The notes under the pieces were generated by a model. The model saw only the letters and a list, made by a program, of their open reading frames with translations, was not told the DNA's origin and searched no databases. This document shows, one piece after another, positions 14,384 to 20,697 of a DNA stretch of 20,697 bases. Made by a program: the position numbers and the translations under genes. How positions within the stretch are numbered: the first letter of the stretch is position 1; each line of letters starts with the position of its first letter. Location of the stretch: the NCBI GenBank assembly GCA_964591665.1, contig CAZQCV010000011.1:1-20697 (forward strand), in the 5' to 3' direction. The stretch comes from CAZQCV01 sp964591665. Its GTDB lineage: Bacteria; Patescibacteriota; Minisyncoccia; Phycocordibacterales; UBA9973.

Positions 14384-14947
14384 TTATTTAATAGCTTTAA
14401 GCTCTACCGTAAAAGTAAGTGTTGCACCTGGCGGAATAACTCCAGGAACACCACGAGATCCATACGCGAGATCTGCTGGTATCACTAGTGTACGTTTTTC
14501 GCCAACTTTCATACCAAGAACACCGAGATCCCATCCTTTAATTACTTGACCTGCACCAAGTGTAAACTCAAATGGTTCTGGATGATGAAAAGCAGGATCG
14601 ACGTTTGAATCAAAAGTTTGACCGTTATCAAGTTTTCCAGTGTACAACATAGAGGCAGTTTGCCCGTTTACAATTGCAGGACCTGAGCCTTCTTGAGTTG
14701 TAGTAATCTTGAGGTTTGTGTTTTCCATGTTATTTTTTGTGGGTGTAGTAGTGGATCCAGGCTTTGTACCAGCTGGAGGATTTGTGGAATCATCAGGAAG
14801 TGTCACGGGCTCTGTTCCTGTAGTAGCAGTGAGTGGATCAGTTTGTGGCTTCATGCGCTTCATGGCAATATATGAACCGAGTACAATAAGTACAACAAAA
14901 ACAATGACACCGACAATAAAACTAATTGATGCTTTTTCTTTTTCCAT
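14384..14947 (-). CDS. Membrane-anchored FKBP-type peptidyl-prolyl isomerase
   Basis: ATG 14947 gives 187 residues; the frame is open to 15079, but that part would cover the promoter. A membrane helix (about 8-29) is followed by a Pro/Thr-rich linker (about 33-75) and a single FKBP domain (about 77-187). The FK506-type active site is intact: LYTGKLDNGQTFDSN, GAGQVIKGWDLGVLGMKVGEKR, and AYGSRGVPGVIPPGATLTFTVEL. The domain catalyses cis-trans isomerisation of Xaa-Pro bonds and here would face outside the cytoplasmic membrane as a folding factor. It is the first gene of the unit that continues with the membrane-fusion protein, permease and ATPase, which suggests that it helps fold an extracytoplasmic component or cargo of that system. 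Confidence 0.93.
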   Translation of the reverse strand: MEKEKASISFIVGVIVFVVLIVLGSYIAMKRMKPQTDPLTATTGTEPVTLPDDSTNPPAGTKPGSTTTPTKNNMENTNLKITTTQEGSGPAIVNGQTASMLYTGKLDNGQTFDSNVDPAFHHPEPFEFTLGAGQVIKGWDLGVLGMKVGEKRTLVIPADLAYGSRGVPGVIPPGATLTFTVELKAIK

Positions 14948-14957
14948 ACTATCACTA

Positions 14958-14963
14958 ATTATA
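14958..14963 (-). promoter_or_regulatory. Proximal putative -10 box of the FKBP operon
   Basis: TATAAT on the minus strand (14963-14958) ends ten bases before the ATG at 14947, which would give a leader of only three or four bases. It competes with the stronger extended -10 farther upstream. Confidence 0.4.
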
Positions 14964-14980
14964 TTTAGTAAATAATGTCC

Positions 14981-14989
14981 AGTATAACA
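14981..14989 (-). promoter_or_regulatory. Distal extended -10 promoter of the FKBP operon
   Basis: TGTTATACT on the minus strand (14989-14981) is an extended -10 element identical to that of the divergent peroxiredoxin gene. A start near 14974 would give a leader of about 27 bases without a Shine-Dalgarno site. Confidence 0.5.
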
Positions 14990-15043
14990 TATTTCACAAT
15001 GATTTGAAAATATATGTACACATGTACGCTTTAGATAATAAAG

Positions 15044-15052
15044 TGTTATACT
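15044..15052 (+). promoter_or_regulatory. Extended -10 promoter of the peroxiredoxin gene
   Basis: TGTTATACT has its hexamer at 15047-15052, eight bases before the ATG at 15061, so the message should be leaderless or nearly so. Upstream, ATGTAC is repeated directly at 15014-15019 and 15022-15027, close to the -35 position. Confidence 0.6.
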
Positions 15053-15060
15053 GAACGTAT

Positions 15061-15510
15061 ATGTTGCAAATAAACACAAAGGCTCCAGATTTTACTTTGC
15101 CAGATGAGAAAGGAATTCCCCATACCCTATCAGCCTATCTTGGCACATGGGTGCTTTTATACTTTTACCCTAAAGACGACACTCCTGGTTGTACAAAAGA
15201 GGCATGCATGCTTCGGGATTACAAAGATGCATATAAAGAAAATGATCTTGTCGTCCTCGGTGTCTCCAAAGATGATAGCGAGAGTCATGAAGCATTTATT
15301 TCAAAATATAAATTACCTTTTACCCTACTTGCTGACACAAATAGAGAGGTCATCGAAATTTATGGGGCATCAGGGACGCTTTTTACAAAACGTATTTCAT
15401 ATCTGATAGATCCTAATGGAATTATCCAGAAAGTGTATGAAAAAGTAGAACCAGAAACACATGCAGCTGAGGTACTTAGAGATGTAGCAATGCTCAAACA
15501 AAATAGCTAG
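15061..15510 (+). CDS. bcp: Thioredoxin-dependent peroxiredoxin (Bcp/PrxQ type)
   Basis: Reduces hydrogen peroxide and organic hydroperoxides in the cytoplasm using thioredoxin-like donors. 149 residues, normal for the family. APDFTLPDEKG (8-18) opens the thioredoxin fold. FYPKDDTPGCTKEAC (35-49) carries the peroxidatic C44 and the resolving C49 of the atypical 2-Cys PrxQ class. VLGVSKDD and the SYLIDPNGIIQKVYEKV segment near the C-terminus are also typical. It is divergent from the FKBP operon across a 113-base region. Its TAG stop overlaps the stop of the convergent UbiA gene within a CTAG. Confidence 0.97.
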   Translation: MLQINTKAPDFTLPDEKGIPHTLSAYLGTWVLLYFYPKDDTPGCTKEACMLRDYKDAYKENDLVVLGVSKDDSESHEAFISKYKLPFTLLADTNREVIEIYGASGTLFTKRISYLIDPNGIIQKVYEKVEPETHAAEVLRDVAMLKQNS

Positions 15511-16391
15511 TGAGTAAATTTTTGTATTGCAAAAAACACGATCATACAAAATAACGCAACTGAAGTGAGTCGTGGAATATACATATAGACTGCAAATTGT
15601 TTCTCATAGGTCTTCATACGATACGAGAAGAAAACAAGAAAAATATATAGCATCGCTGTAATAGGACCAAGAATTCCTATATACGCATATGATAACACGG
15701 CAAGGATGCCGTATGAGAAGAATAAAATATAATGTGTCGTCTTTCTCCCCAAGACGGTAGCGATGGTCCGTACACGAGCTTCGGTATCTGGACCGATATC
15801 AATAACAGCCCTGTGCATATGCATCAGTACACCCCACAAAAAACCAGCTAGCACCACAAAAATAGAGATGTGCACTCCTCCTGTCAGATAGTACCCAAAA
15901 AACCCAGGTGCCATGTATATGACGGAAGACATAAACGTGTCTAAGAAAGGACGTGTTTTTGCACGTATCGGCCAAGCTGCATAAAATATAGACGTATAAA
16001 TAAAAATGATGAAGGCAGACAAAGCAGTATGCGGCGTAAACAAGGACACGACAGAAAAGCATACGGTCACAAAAAATATAGTGCGTACCAAGATGGGTTG
16101 ATCATCGTCTCTTAAAATTATTTCATATCCATGTTTCTTAGGATTTAAACTATCTGTATCTGTATCATATATGTCATTTATGCCGTACAACAATAAATTT
16201 GCTGGGAATAGAAAATAGATAGTGAAAATACAAATAAACCAAACGGTGGTACTAGTAAAAATAGTTGCCTCAGAAATACCGGCAATAATACCTAGTACAT
16301 ACGGAGCTAAGAGATATACCCAATATCTCGGACGAGATATACGTAATAACGTACCTATTGTAACTTTTGTTTGTGATATAAAATCTTTCAT
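15507..16391 (-). CDS. UbiA-family prenyltransferase, lycopene elongase-like
   Basis: Polytopic membrane enzyme that attaches or extends prenyl chains with a Mg2+-bound diphosphate substrate. I chose ATG 16391 (294 residues) because its ATG overlaps the photolyase TGA as ATGA; an in-frame ATG at 16412 is also possible. Motif 1 is YGINDIYDTDTD (69-80), followed by NPKK. Motif 2 is DIGPDTEAR (198-206, DxxxDxxxR). About eight to nine membrane helices are seen, and RPRYW near 20-24 is typical of the N-terminus. The LFPANLLLYGINDIYD...NPKK pattern recalls lycopene elongases/CrtEb-like enzymes more than quinone-pathway UbiA, but the substrate is not proven. No isoprenoid-synthesis gene lies nearby. 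Confidence 0.85.
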   Translation of the reverse strand: MKDFISQTKVTIGTLLRISRPRYWVYLLAPYVLGIIAGISEATIFTSTTVWFICIFTIYFLFPANLLLYGINDIYDTDTDSLNPKKHGYEIILRDDDQPILVRTIFFVTVCFSVVSLFTPHTALSAFIIFIYTSIFYAAWPIRAKTRPFLDTFMSSVIYMAPGFFGYYLTGGVHISIFVVLAGFLWGVLMHMHRAVIDIGPDTEARVRTIATVLGRKTTHYILFFSYGILAVLSYAYIGILGPITAMLYIFLVFFSYRMKTYEKQFAVYMYIPRLTSVALFCMIVFFAIQKFTH

Positions 16392-17842
16392 AGAGGATTT
16401 TCTGGTACCCATTTCTTGATATAGGCAATTACATCAAATTTACTTTTACAACCATTTGCATTCATGTACCTAATCTGTCCAAATACCGGTCGCTCAAACC
16501 ACGCACGATCATGAACACCACCAATACTCCACGCAATACCCGTATACCCATTCGGATCTCGTCCATCAAGTTGATATTTATCATTTAAATATATAGCAAT
16601 TTTCATTGCATCTTCTGCAGTAGCTGTCCATTCAAATATTTTCTTTGCCCAGTACATACGCATATAACCATGCATTTTACCTCGCAAAACCATTTCCATT
16701 TGAGCTGCATTCCAAAGAGCATCATGGGTTTTTGCTTTCTCAAATTGTACTCGTGTGTATATATACTCACGAGTATCGTGTTTATGTTTCATATGTGTTT
16801 TTTGAGCCCATTCTGGAAAGCCTTCAACTGAATCATATTTCTTATTATAAAAACAAAAATTGTCAGAAAGTTCACGTCGAACAATAAGCTCTTCAAGGTA
16901 AGCAGAAACGCTCTGAAGAAGTGTTGAGCTGTCACTATTACCCGCGTTGTTCTTGTGACTGTCTAAGATTTGTGTTACAGGAAAACCGACAAATGATATG
17001 ACCTCAAGAGCAATGCGCGCAGGCGCAATCTGTCCGTAGTGTATATATGGCGACAAATCACTTTGTGCATCTTCATTCGGATCATTTCGGTATGCCCCAT
17101 ACTGTGACAGTGTATTCTTTAAAAAACGATTGAGCGCTTTTTTAGCATTTGACTCACCACCAACAATCCATGTGACGGGAGCAACATCTGGATCGTATGG
17201 AAGCGTTTCAATAAATGTTACCCAGTCCAGATTATATGCATCTATAATTGTCTTTGATAGTTTTGGTAATTTTGTAGTTATCTTCTGTTTAGTAATAGAT
17301 GGAAAATCCTCTAAAAAGATTGGCAATAGTTTGTGTATTTTGGGACGAAATGTATATGCACCGAATTCTTGTTTTGTGCTTGCCAACCAACATGGAACAA
17401 TGTTGTGTGCATCAACGCCGTACATAGGTATCGAAACCTTTTTACGTAGTATTTCAACCCAGCCACGTGAAATACGAAGCGGTGAGAAATCTGTAACCAA
17501 CATTCCAGCGTCGACTTGTTCTAAAAAATCAAGTAACAACTTTGGTGTATCTTTACCATTTATATCTGAAACAAGATAAAACGGTATATTATATTTCTCT
17601 GCTGTTTTTGAAACACTACTCAATCCTTCTGTTTTAAATTGAAGTTGTCGAAAACCGCCACCCAGAAAATTCGTAACGAGATTATACACAACTATTACAT
17701 ATGTGTTGTGCTCGCGCGCTTTTTCTTGGGCATATATATACGCCCAGTTATCATGAAGACGCATTTCCCTGTTCATCCAATATACGACAGGTCCTGTACG
17801 ATATTCGAGACTATTAAGTTTTCTCGCTCGTTCTTGTTTCAC
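16388..17842 (-). CDS. phrB: Class II deoxyribodipyrimidine (CPD) photolyase
   Basis: FAD-dependent enzyme that splits UV-induced cyclobutane pyrimidine dimers using blue light. 484 residues, normal for class II. The N-terminal alpha/beta domain has VVYWMNREMRLHDNWA, LVTDFSPLRISRGW and GVDAHNIVPCW with KQEFGAYTFRPKI, all class II signatures. The helical FAD/DNA domain shows SPYIHYGQIAP, ELIVRRELSDNFCFYN, LWNAAQMEMVLRGKMHGYMRMYWAKKI and DGRDPNGYTGIAWSIGGVHDRAW. The start used is GTG 17842; no ATG occurs before the first conserved motif except well inside it, so a GTG start is likely. A TACTAT box ends seven bases before it. The gene is translationally coupled to UbiA and divergent from the phosphoesterase. 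Confidence 0.95.
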   Translation of the reverse strand: MKQERARKLNSLEYRTGPVVYWMNREMRLHDNWAYIYAQEKAREHNTYVIVVYNLVTNFLGGGFRQLQFKTEGLSSVSKTAEKYNIPFYLVSDINGKDTPKLLLDFLEQVDAGMLVTDFSPLRISRGWVEILRKKVSIPMYGVDAHNIVPCWLASTKQEFGAYTFRPKIHKLLPIFLEDFPSITKQKITTKLPKLSKTIIDAYNLDWVTFIETLPYDPDVAPVTWIVGGESNAKKALNRFLKNTLSQYGAYRNDPNEDAQSDLSPYIHYGQIAPARIALEVISFVGFPVTQILDSHKNNAGNSDSSTLLQSVSAYLEELIVRRELSDNFCFYNKKYDSVEGFPEWAQKTHMKHKHDTREYIYTRVQFEKAKTHDALWNAAQMEMVLRGKMHGYMRMYWAKKIFEWTATAEDAMKIAIYLNDKYQLDGRDPNGYTGIAWSIGGVHDRAWFERPVFGQIRYMNANGCKSKFDVIAYIKKWVPENPL

Positions 17843-17849
17843 TCTCTCT

Positions 17850-17855
17850 ATAGTA
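17850..17855 (-). promoter_or_regulatory. Possible -10 box of the photolyase-UbiA unit
   Basis: TACTAT on the minus strand (17855-17850) lies seven bases upstream of the GTG start. It matches only four of six consensus bases and has no clear -35; it is listed because its position repeats the pattern seen at other genes here. Confidence 0.3.
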
Positions 17856-17880
17856 CCTGTTTTACGTATTAAAAGAAATA

Positions 17881-17889
17881 TGCAATACT
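17881..17889 (+). promoter_or_regulatory. Possible extended -10 box of the phosphoesterase gene
   Basis: TGCAATACT has the TG extension and a four-of-six hexamer (17884-17889), nine bases before the ATG at 17899. The 56-base divergent gap leaves little room for any longer leader. Confidence 0.4.
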
Positions 17890-17898
17890 ACACACCAT

Positions 17899-18996
17899 AT
17901 GGGAATATTTCTAACACTATTTATACTTATCATAGAACTCGGTTCAGTTCTTTCTTGGTTACTTATCAAACTTACAATCCTCTCTAATCAGCCAGATATT
18001 GCGCACGGGCTTTTACTTTGGTTCATATGGGTACCACTGATCGCTATTGGAAGTTTTACATTAAGTTGGAATCATTACAGTACGATAAATGCATTTATTT
18101 ACAGAGTAACCATTTGGTGGTTAGGTGCTCTGGCATATATAACCATTGCAAGTATTTTTGTCGGCATACTCTATAGCACCGGGACAAAACTAGGGCTCAA
18201 TGACACTTCAGTAAACAGTATTTCCCTCGCATTATACGGCATTGCGCTTATGGTTGCGCTTCTCGGAACCGTACATGCAAGAATTGGCAGAGTCCGAACA
18301 TACACTCTTGAAAAAAAACTCTTCCCACCACACTGGGCAGGTAGACGTATCGCACTTATCTCGGATACACACATCGGACAAGTAAACGGAAGAGGATTCT
18401 TAAAAAAAGTAATTAGTGAAATAAAAGCCCAAAATCCTAATATGGTCATCATTGCTGGAGATTTAATCGATGGACCTAAGTTCCCTATTGAATGGCTTGA
18501 TGAACTTGACGAACTTACCGCACCACAAGGCGTATATTTCGTACCAGGAAACCATGATGAATATTCTAGAGTCTTTCACAAAGTAGAAAACATACTTCGA
18601 TCAAAAATGATTGTTCTTAACGACGAAAAAGCAATTGTTGATGGATTACAACTTGTTGGTATCGCGTATAGAAAAGAGAAGAAAGAGGCGACAAAAGCAC
18701 TTCTTGAATCATTAAAATTAGAAAAAGATGTTCCGTCTATTGTCGTACTTCATGATCCTAAAAACGTACAGGCTTTGATCGATCACGATGTAACACTTAC
18801 ACTCTCTGGTCATACACATAAAGGTCAGATATTCCCAGGAAATCTTATCGTAAAAAAGATATATGGCAAACACGGATATGGCATGTCTAAAACAAACAAC
18901 ACTGTCTCTGTAACCAGTAGTGGACGAGGAACAGCTCAGCCAGCAATGCGTGTAGGGAGTACTCCTGAGATTGTAATACTCAAAATAGAAGAATAG
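17899..18996 (+). CDS. Membrane-anchored metallophosphoesterase (YkuE/LpxG-like)
   Basis: 365 residues. The N-terminal 125 hold about four membrane helices (near 3-25, 36-56, 72-93 and 107-125), and the rest is a calcineurin-like phosphoesterase. The two-metal site is complete: D156 and H158 in SDTHIG, D188 in GDLIDGP, N218 and H219 in GNHDE, H285 in VLHDP, and H305 and H307 in SGHTHKGQIFP. Relatives include B. subtilis YkuE and UDP-2,3-diacylglucosamine hydrolases, so a membrane-lipid or cell-wall-linked phosphodiester is a plausible substrate; none can be named. It stands alone on the plus strand, and its TAG stop is one base from the stop of the convergent S74 gene, with no terminator between. 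Confidence 0.93.
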   Translation: MGIFLTLFILIIELGSVLSWLLIKLTILSNQPDIAHGLLLWFIWVPLIAIGSFTLSWNHYSTINAFIYRVTIWWLGALAYITIASIFVGILYSTGTKLGLNDTSVNSISLALYGIALMVALLGTVHARIGRVRTYTLEKKLFPPHWAGRRIALISDTHIGQVNGRGFLKKVISEIKAQNPNMVIIAGDLIDGPKFPIEWLDELDELTAPQGVYFVPGNHDEYSRVFHKVENILRSKMIVLNDEKAIVDGLQLVGIAYRKEKKEATKALLESLKLEKDVPSIVVLHDPKNVQALIDHDVTLTLSGHTHKGQIFPGNLIVKKIYGKHGYGMSKTNNTVSVTSSGRGTAQPAMRVGSTPEIVILKIEE

Positions 18997-18997
18997 A

Positions 18998-20697
18998 CTA
19001 TTGGGCTGGTTCTGAGATCACAGGAGCACTTACTGATGGAGTTTCTGATACTGGATCAATACACGCATCCCCAGTCTCATTTAACACCTGAGGAGCTGTA
19101 CAGGTTACTGGATCAGAATTTGATGGTGGATTATTTACAGGTTGTGAATTATTCTGAGAAGTACCGACGTTCGCATTTTTTATTTCAAGTAACACTTTAA
19201 TATCGTCCTTAGTGAGACATTGATCATCTACGCAAATCTTATCATGGACGACAAGTGATCGAATACCGTTGGTCGTACTTTCAAACCATGCAATCAATGC
19301 ATCACGCCAGGTATTTTCTTTGGTGAGATCGTTAATATCAGTTATTTTTATATCCATCTCTTGTATTGCCTTCACGACAACAGGTGTAAGCGTTGCATAT
19401 GACATACCATAGCCTTTCTCTTCTGTACCAAAAACAGCTTCAGGGATGATATCTTTAACTTCTTGAGCAAGAAATCCTATTGTATGTTCATTGTTTCGGT
19501 TATAATCAAATGACACAGGATGAAGTTTATTAAGGATATCGAGCCCATAACCAATATCTGTTATATTATGCTTTTGTCGAGCATCAGAAACTGCTACCCA
19601 TGCACCTGTCCCACTATCTACATACCCGATGATGTTAGTTCCCCCATCACCGACTTGAAAGATATTCCCATTAGTATTAGTTTCAAAATTATCGATACCG
19701 ACTCCTGTTTGACCATTTTTGAGAATAGTCAGAGCATCGGAACCATTAAGAGTACCTATTGTGATTTGTTCGTTTACATCATCAATGGTTATTTTAGTAC
19801 CATTACCACCATTTCTGTTTCCTAGCAATAGTGTTCCAGATTCTACAAAGAAACCAAGTTCGTTTCCTGCACCTACATCGTTATATATGTTGATAGCATC
19901 CGATGCTATTACAGATGTACCCGATAAAAATGAAGTACCATTGTATGTATATGTAGTAATCGAACCACCTGACCCAGAATTAATTTCATTTGATACTGCT
20001 GTACCATCTGATAGTGTAAGATTATCCAAAATAACATAATCACCCTTTCCTGTGTTTATATATAAACCTCTAAATCCAGTATTACCAGAACCATCAGAAA
20101 ATGTCATTGCAGAACCTTCATATCCAAGACTTTCTATATTTGAGTTAATTTGTTGTTTAAATAAGTTTCCAGAGTATGTAGCACTAATATTCGTATTACC
20201 TGTTGCTATATCTCGTGTGAATCCTGCATCAGCACCAAACGCACCTGCGTTATTATATTGAATCTGTGTATCTGAACCTGCTGGAGAGCCACCGCCGCCG
20301 CCATTTTGACCGCCACCACCACCGCCGCCTACTATAAGTATGCGTGCACCAGTAATTGAATATGGCGTTGAAAATCCATCACAACTGGTAGCAGACGAAG
20401 TAAATTTATGTACCCTGTCTGTACCAACCATCGAGATAGTTCCACCGGTTGGTAAATTAGGTGTTAATGTAGTTGTTTGACCAGCACAAAGCGTAGTACT
20501 TCCGGTTACGGTTATTGGAGTGATATTAGATGGTGTACTTGGTGTAGTATAAGTAATAATAATAATACCTTGCGCACCTACACCGCCATCATAATACGTT
20601 ATATTCCAAACAGGTCCTTTTCCATCCCCTGGCCCGCCGCCGCCGCCGCCACCCCAACACTCAACAGTGATGGAATAAACATTTGAAGGCACAGTCC
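18998..20697 (-). CDS. Glycine-rich surface/fibre protein with S74 intramolecular chaperone domain (N-terminus off window)
   Basis: The frame is open to the window edge; a GTG at 20692 lies inside the repeated motif TVPSNVYSITVECW and is not a credible start. Reading from the N-terminal side it shows a Gly-rich beta segment (CWGGGGGGG), an Ig-like fragment (TTLCAGQTTTLTPNLPTGG), a second Gly-rich stretch (seven then five Gly), and a fibre-like region starting DTQIQYNNAGAFGADAGFT. It then has a peptidase S74 domain beginning at SDARQKHNI (near 19588-19562), with IGFLAQEV and YATLTPVVVKAIQEM. S74 domains trimerise fibres and cut themselves off before the SD. Here about 115 residues follow: ICVDDQCLTKDDI with a Cys pair, a Pro/Asn linker and a second short Cys motif. 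Phage tail fibres and patescibacterial adhesins both use this plan; no phage genes are nearby, so a surface adhesin is more likely. Confidence 0.85.
   Translation of the reverse strand, partial: TVPSNVYSITVECWGGGGGGGPGDGKGPVWNITYYDGGVGAQGIIIITYTTPSTPSNITPITVTGSTTLCAGQTTTLTPNLPTGGTISMVGTDRVHKFTSSATSCDGFSTPYSITGARILIVGGGGGGGQNGGGGGSPAGSDTQIQYNNAGAFGADAGFTRDIATGNTNISATYSGNLFKQQINSNIESLGYEGSAMTFSDGSGNTGFRGLYINTGKGDYVILDNLTLSDGTAVSNEINSGSGGSITTYTYNGTSFLSGTSVIASDAINIYNDVGAGNELGFFVESGTLLLGNRNGGNGTKITIDDVNEQITIGTLNGSDALTILKNGQTGVGIDNFETNTNGNIFQVGDGGTNIIGYVDSGTGAWVAVSDARQKHNITDIGYGLDILNKLHPVSFDYNRNNEHTIGFLAQEVKDIIPEAVFGTEEKGYGMSYATLTPVVVKAIQEMDIKITDINDLTKENTWRDALIAWFESTTNGIRSLVVHDKICVDDQCLTKDDIKVLLEIKNANVGTSQNNSQPVNNPPSNSDPVTCTAPQVLNETGDACIDPVSETPSVSAPVISEPAQ
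20287..20331 (-). repeat. Poly-glycine coding tract
   Basis: In the S74 gene, GGC/GGT codons encode seven and then five glycines split by Gln-Asn. A second tract near 20630-20652 includes five CCG units (20634-20648 on the plus strand). These are much richer in G+C than the surrounding DNA. Slippage by whole triplets would change linker length without breaking the frame. Confidence 0.7.

Noticed and set aside
17130..17579. Open frame of 149 codons on the plus strand inside the photolyase gene
   Set aside because: It is the mirror of strongly conserved class II photolyase coding sequence, with no promoter and no motif.
18998..20697. Prophage tail-fibre gene
   Set aside because: S74 and Gly-rich segments occur in phage fibres, but no other phage gene, integrase or attachment site is visible. 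It cannot be excluded beyond the right edge.
20692..20697. GTG at 20692 as the start of the S74 protein
   Set aside because: It encodes the Val of TVPSNVYSITVE, a repeated-domain motif that needs upstream sequence. The frame is open to the edge.

Overview
The window is a compact, AT-rich bacterial segment with about 22 protein genes and no tRNA, rRNA, CRISPR array, insertion sequence or integrase. No gene-free stretch exceeds about 140 bases. Gene content points to a Candidate Phyla Radiation (Patescibacteria) genome, most likely Parcubacteria/Paceibacteria. The reasons are a surface protein with an S74 chaperone domain and a cysteine-pair tail, a short MetRS with a variant HIGH motif, membrane-anchored FKBP and SIMPL proteins, and an L11 gene that is not followed by an L1 gene. 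L1 has been reported missing from a large Parcubacteria subgroup. This placement is inference; no 16S or concatenated marker is available here. UGA is an ordinary stop (it ends the photolyase gene), so the gracilibacterial code does not apply.

Layout. 1-457 (-): the N-terminal half of a TatD nuclease, running off the left edge. 547-873 (+): a small unknown membrane protein with a near-consensus promoter and a terminator. 921-4227 (-): an operon of an AI-2E-family transporter, metG and an ATP-grasp ligase. 4307-5248 (+): an exported alpha/beta hydrolase. 5323-8367: a dTMP/dNTP module, with thyA-folA on + facing a deoxyribonucleotidase, a MazG-like pyrophosphatase and dCMP deaminase on -. 8442-9764 (-): secE-nusG, then rplK with its own promoter and terminator. 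9904-14947 (-): FKBP isomerase, membrane-fusion protein, FtsX/MacB-type permease, ABC ATPase and a SIMPL protein. 15061-15510 (+): a Bcp-type peroxiredoxin. 15507-17842 (-): a class II photolyase translationally coupled to a UbiA prenyltransferase. 17899-18996 (+): a membrane-anchored metallophosphoesterase. 18998-20697 (-): the C-terminal part of a glycine-rich S74 surface protein, running off the right edge.

How the genes work together. dCMP deaminase makes dUMP, ThyA methylates it, and DHFR regenerates the folate; MazG and the nucleotidase probably police the dNTP/dNMP pools. The FKBP-MFP-permease-ATPase set looks like a MacAB-like exporter rebuilt for a cell without TolC, with an extra beta-rich domain where the fusion protein's hairpin would meet TolC. 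Photolyase plus a UbiA enzyme resembling lycopene elongases suggests light or UV protection.

The most general unusual signal is transcriptional. At most genes that head a transcription unit, a recognisable -10 box ends only 6-10 bases before the start codon, so many mRNAs would be leaderless. The clear exceptions are secE, which has a consensus promoter, a 5' hairpin and a Shine-Dalgarno site, and rplK, which has a long hairpin-bearing leader.
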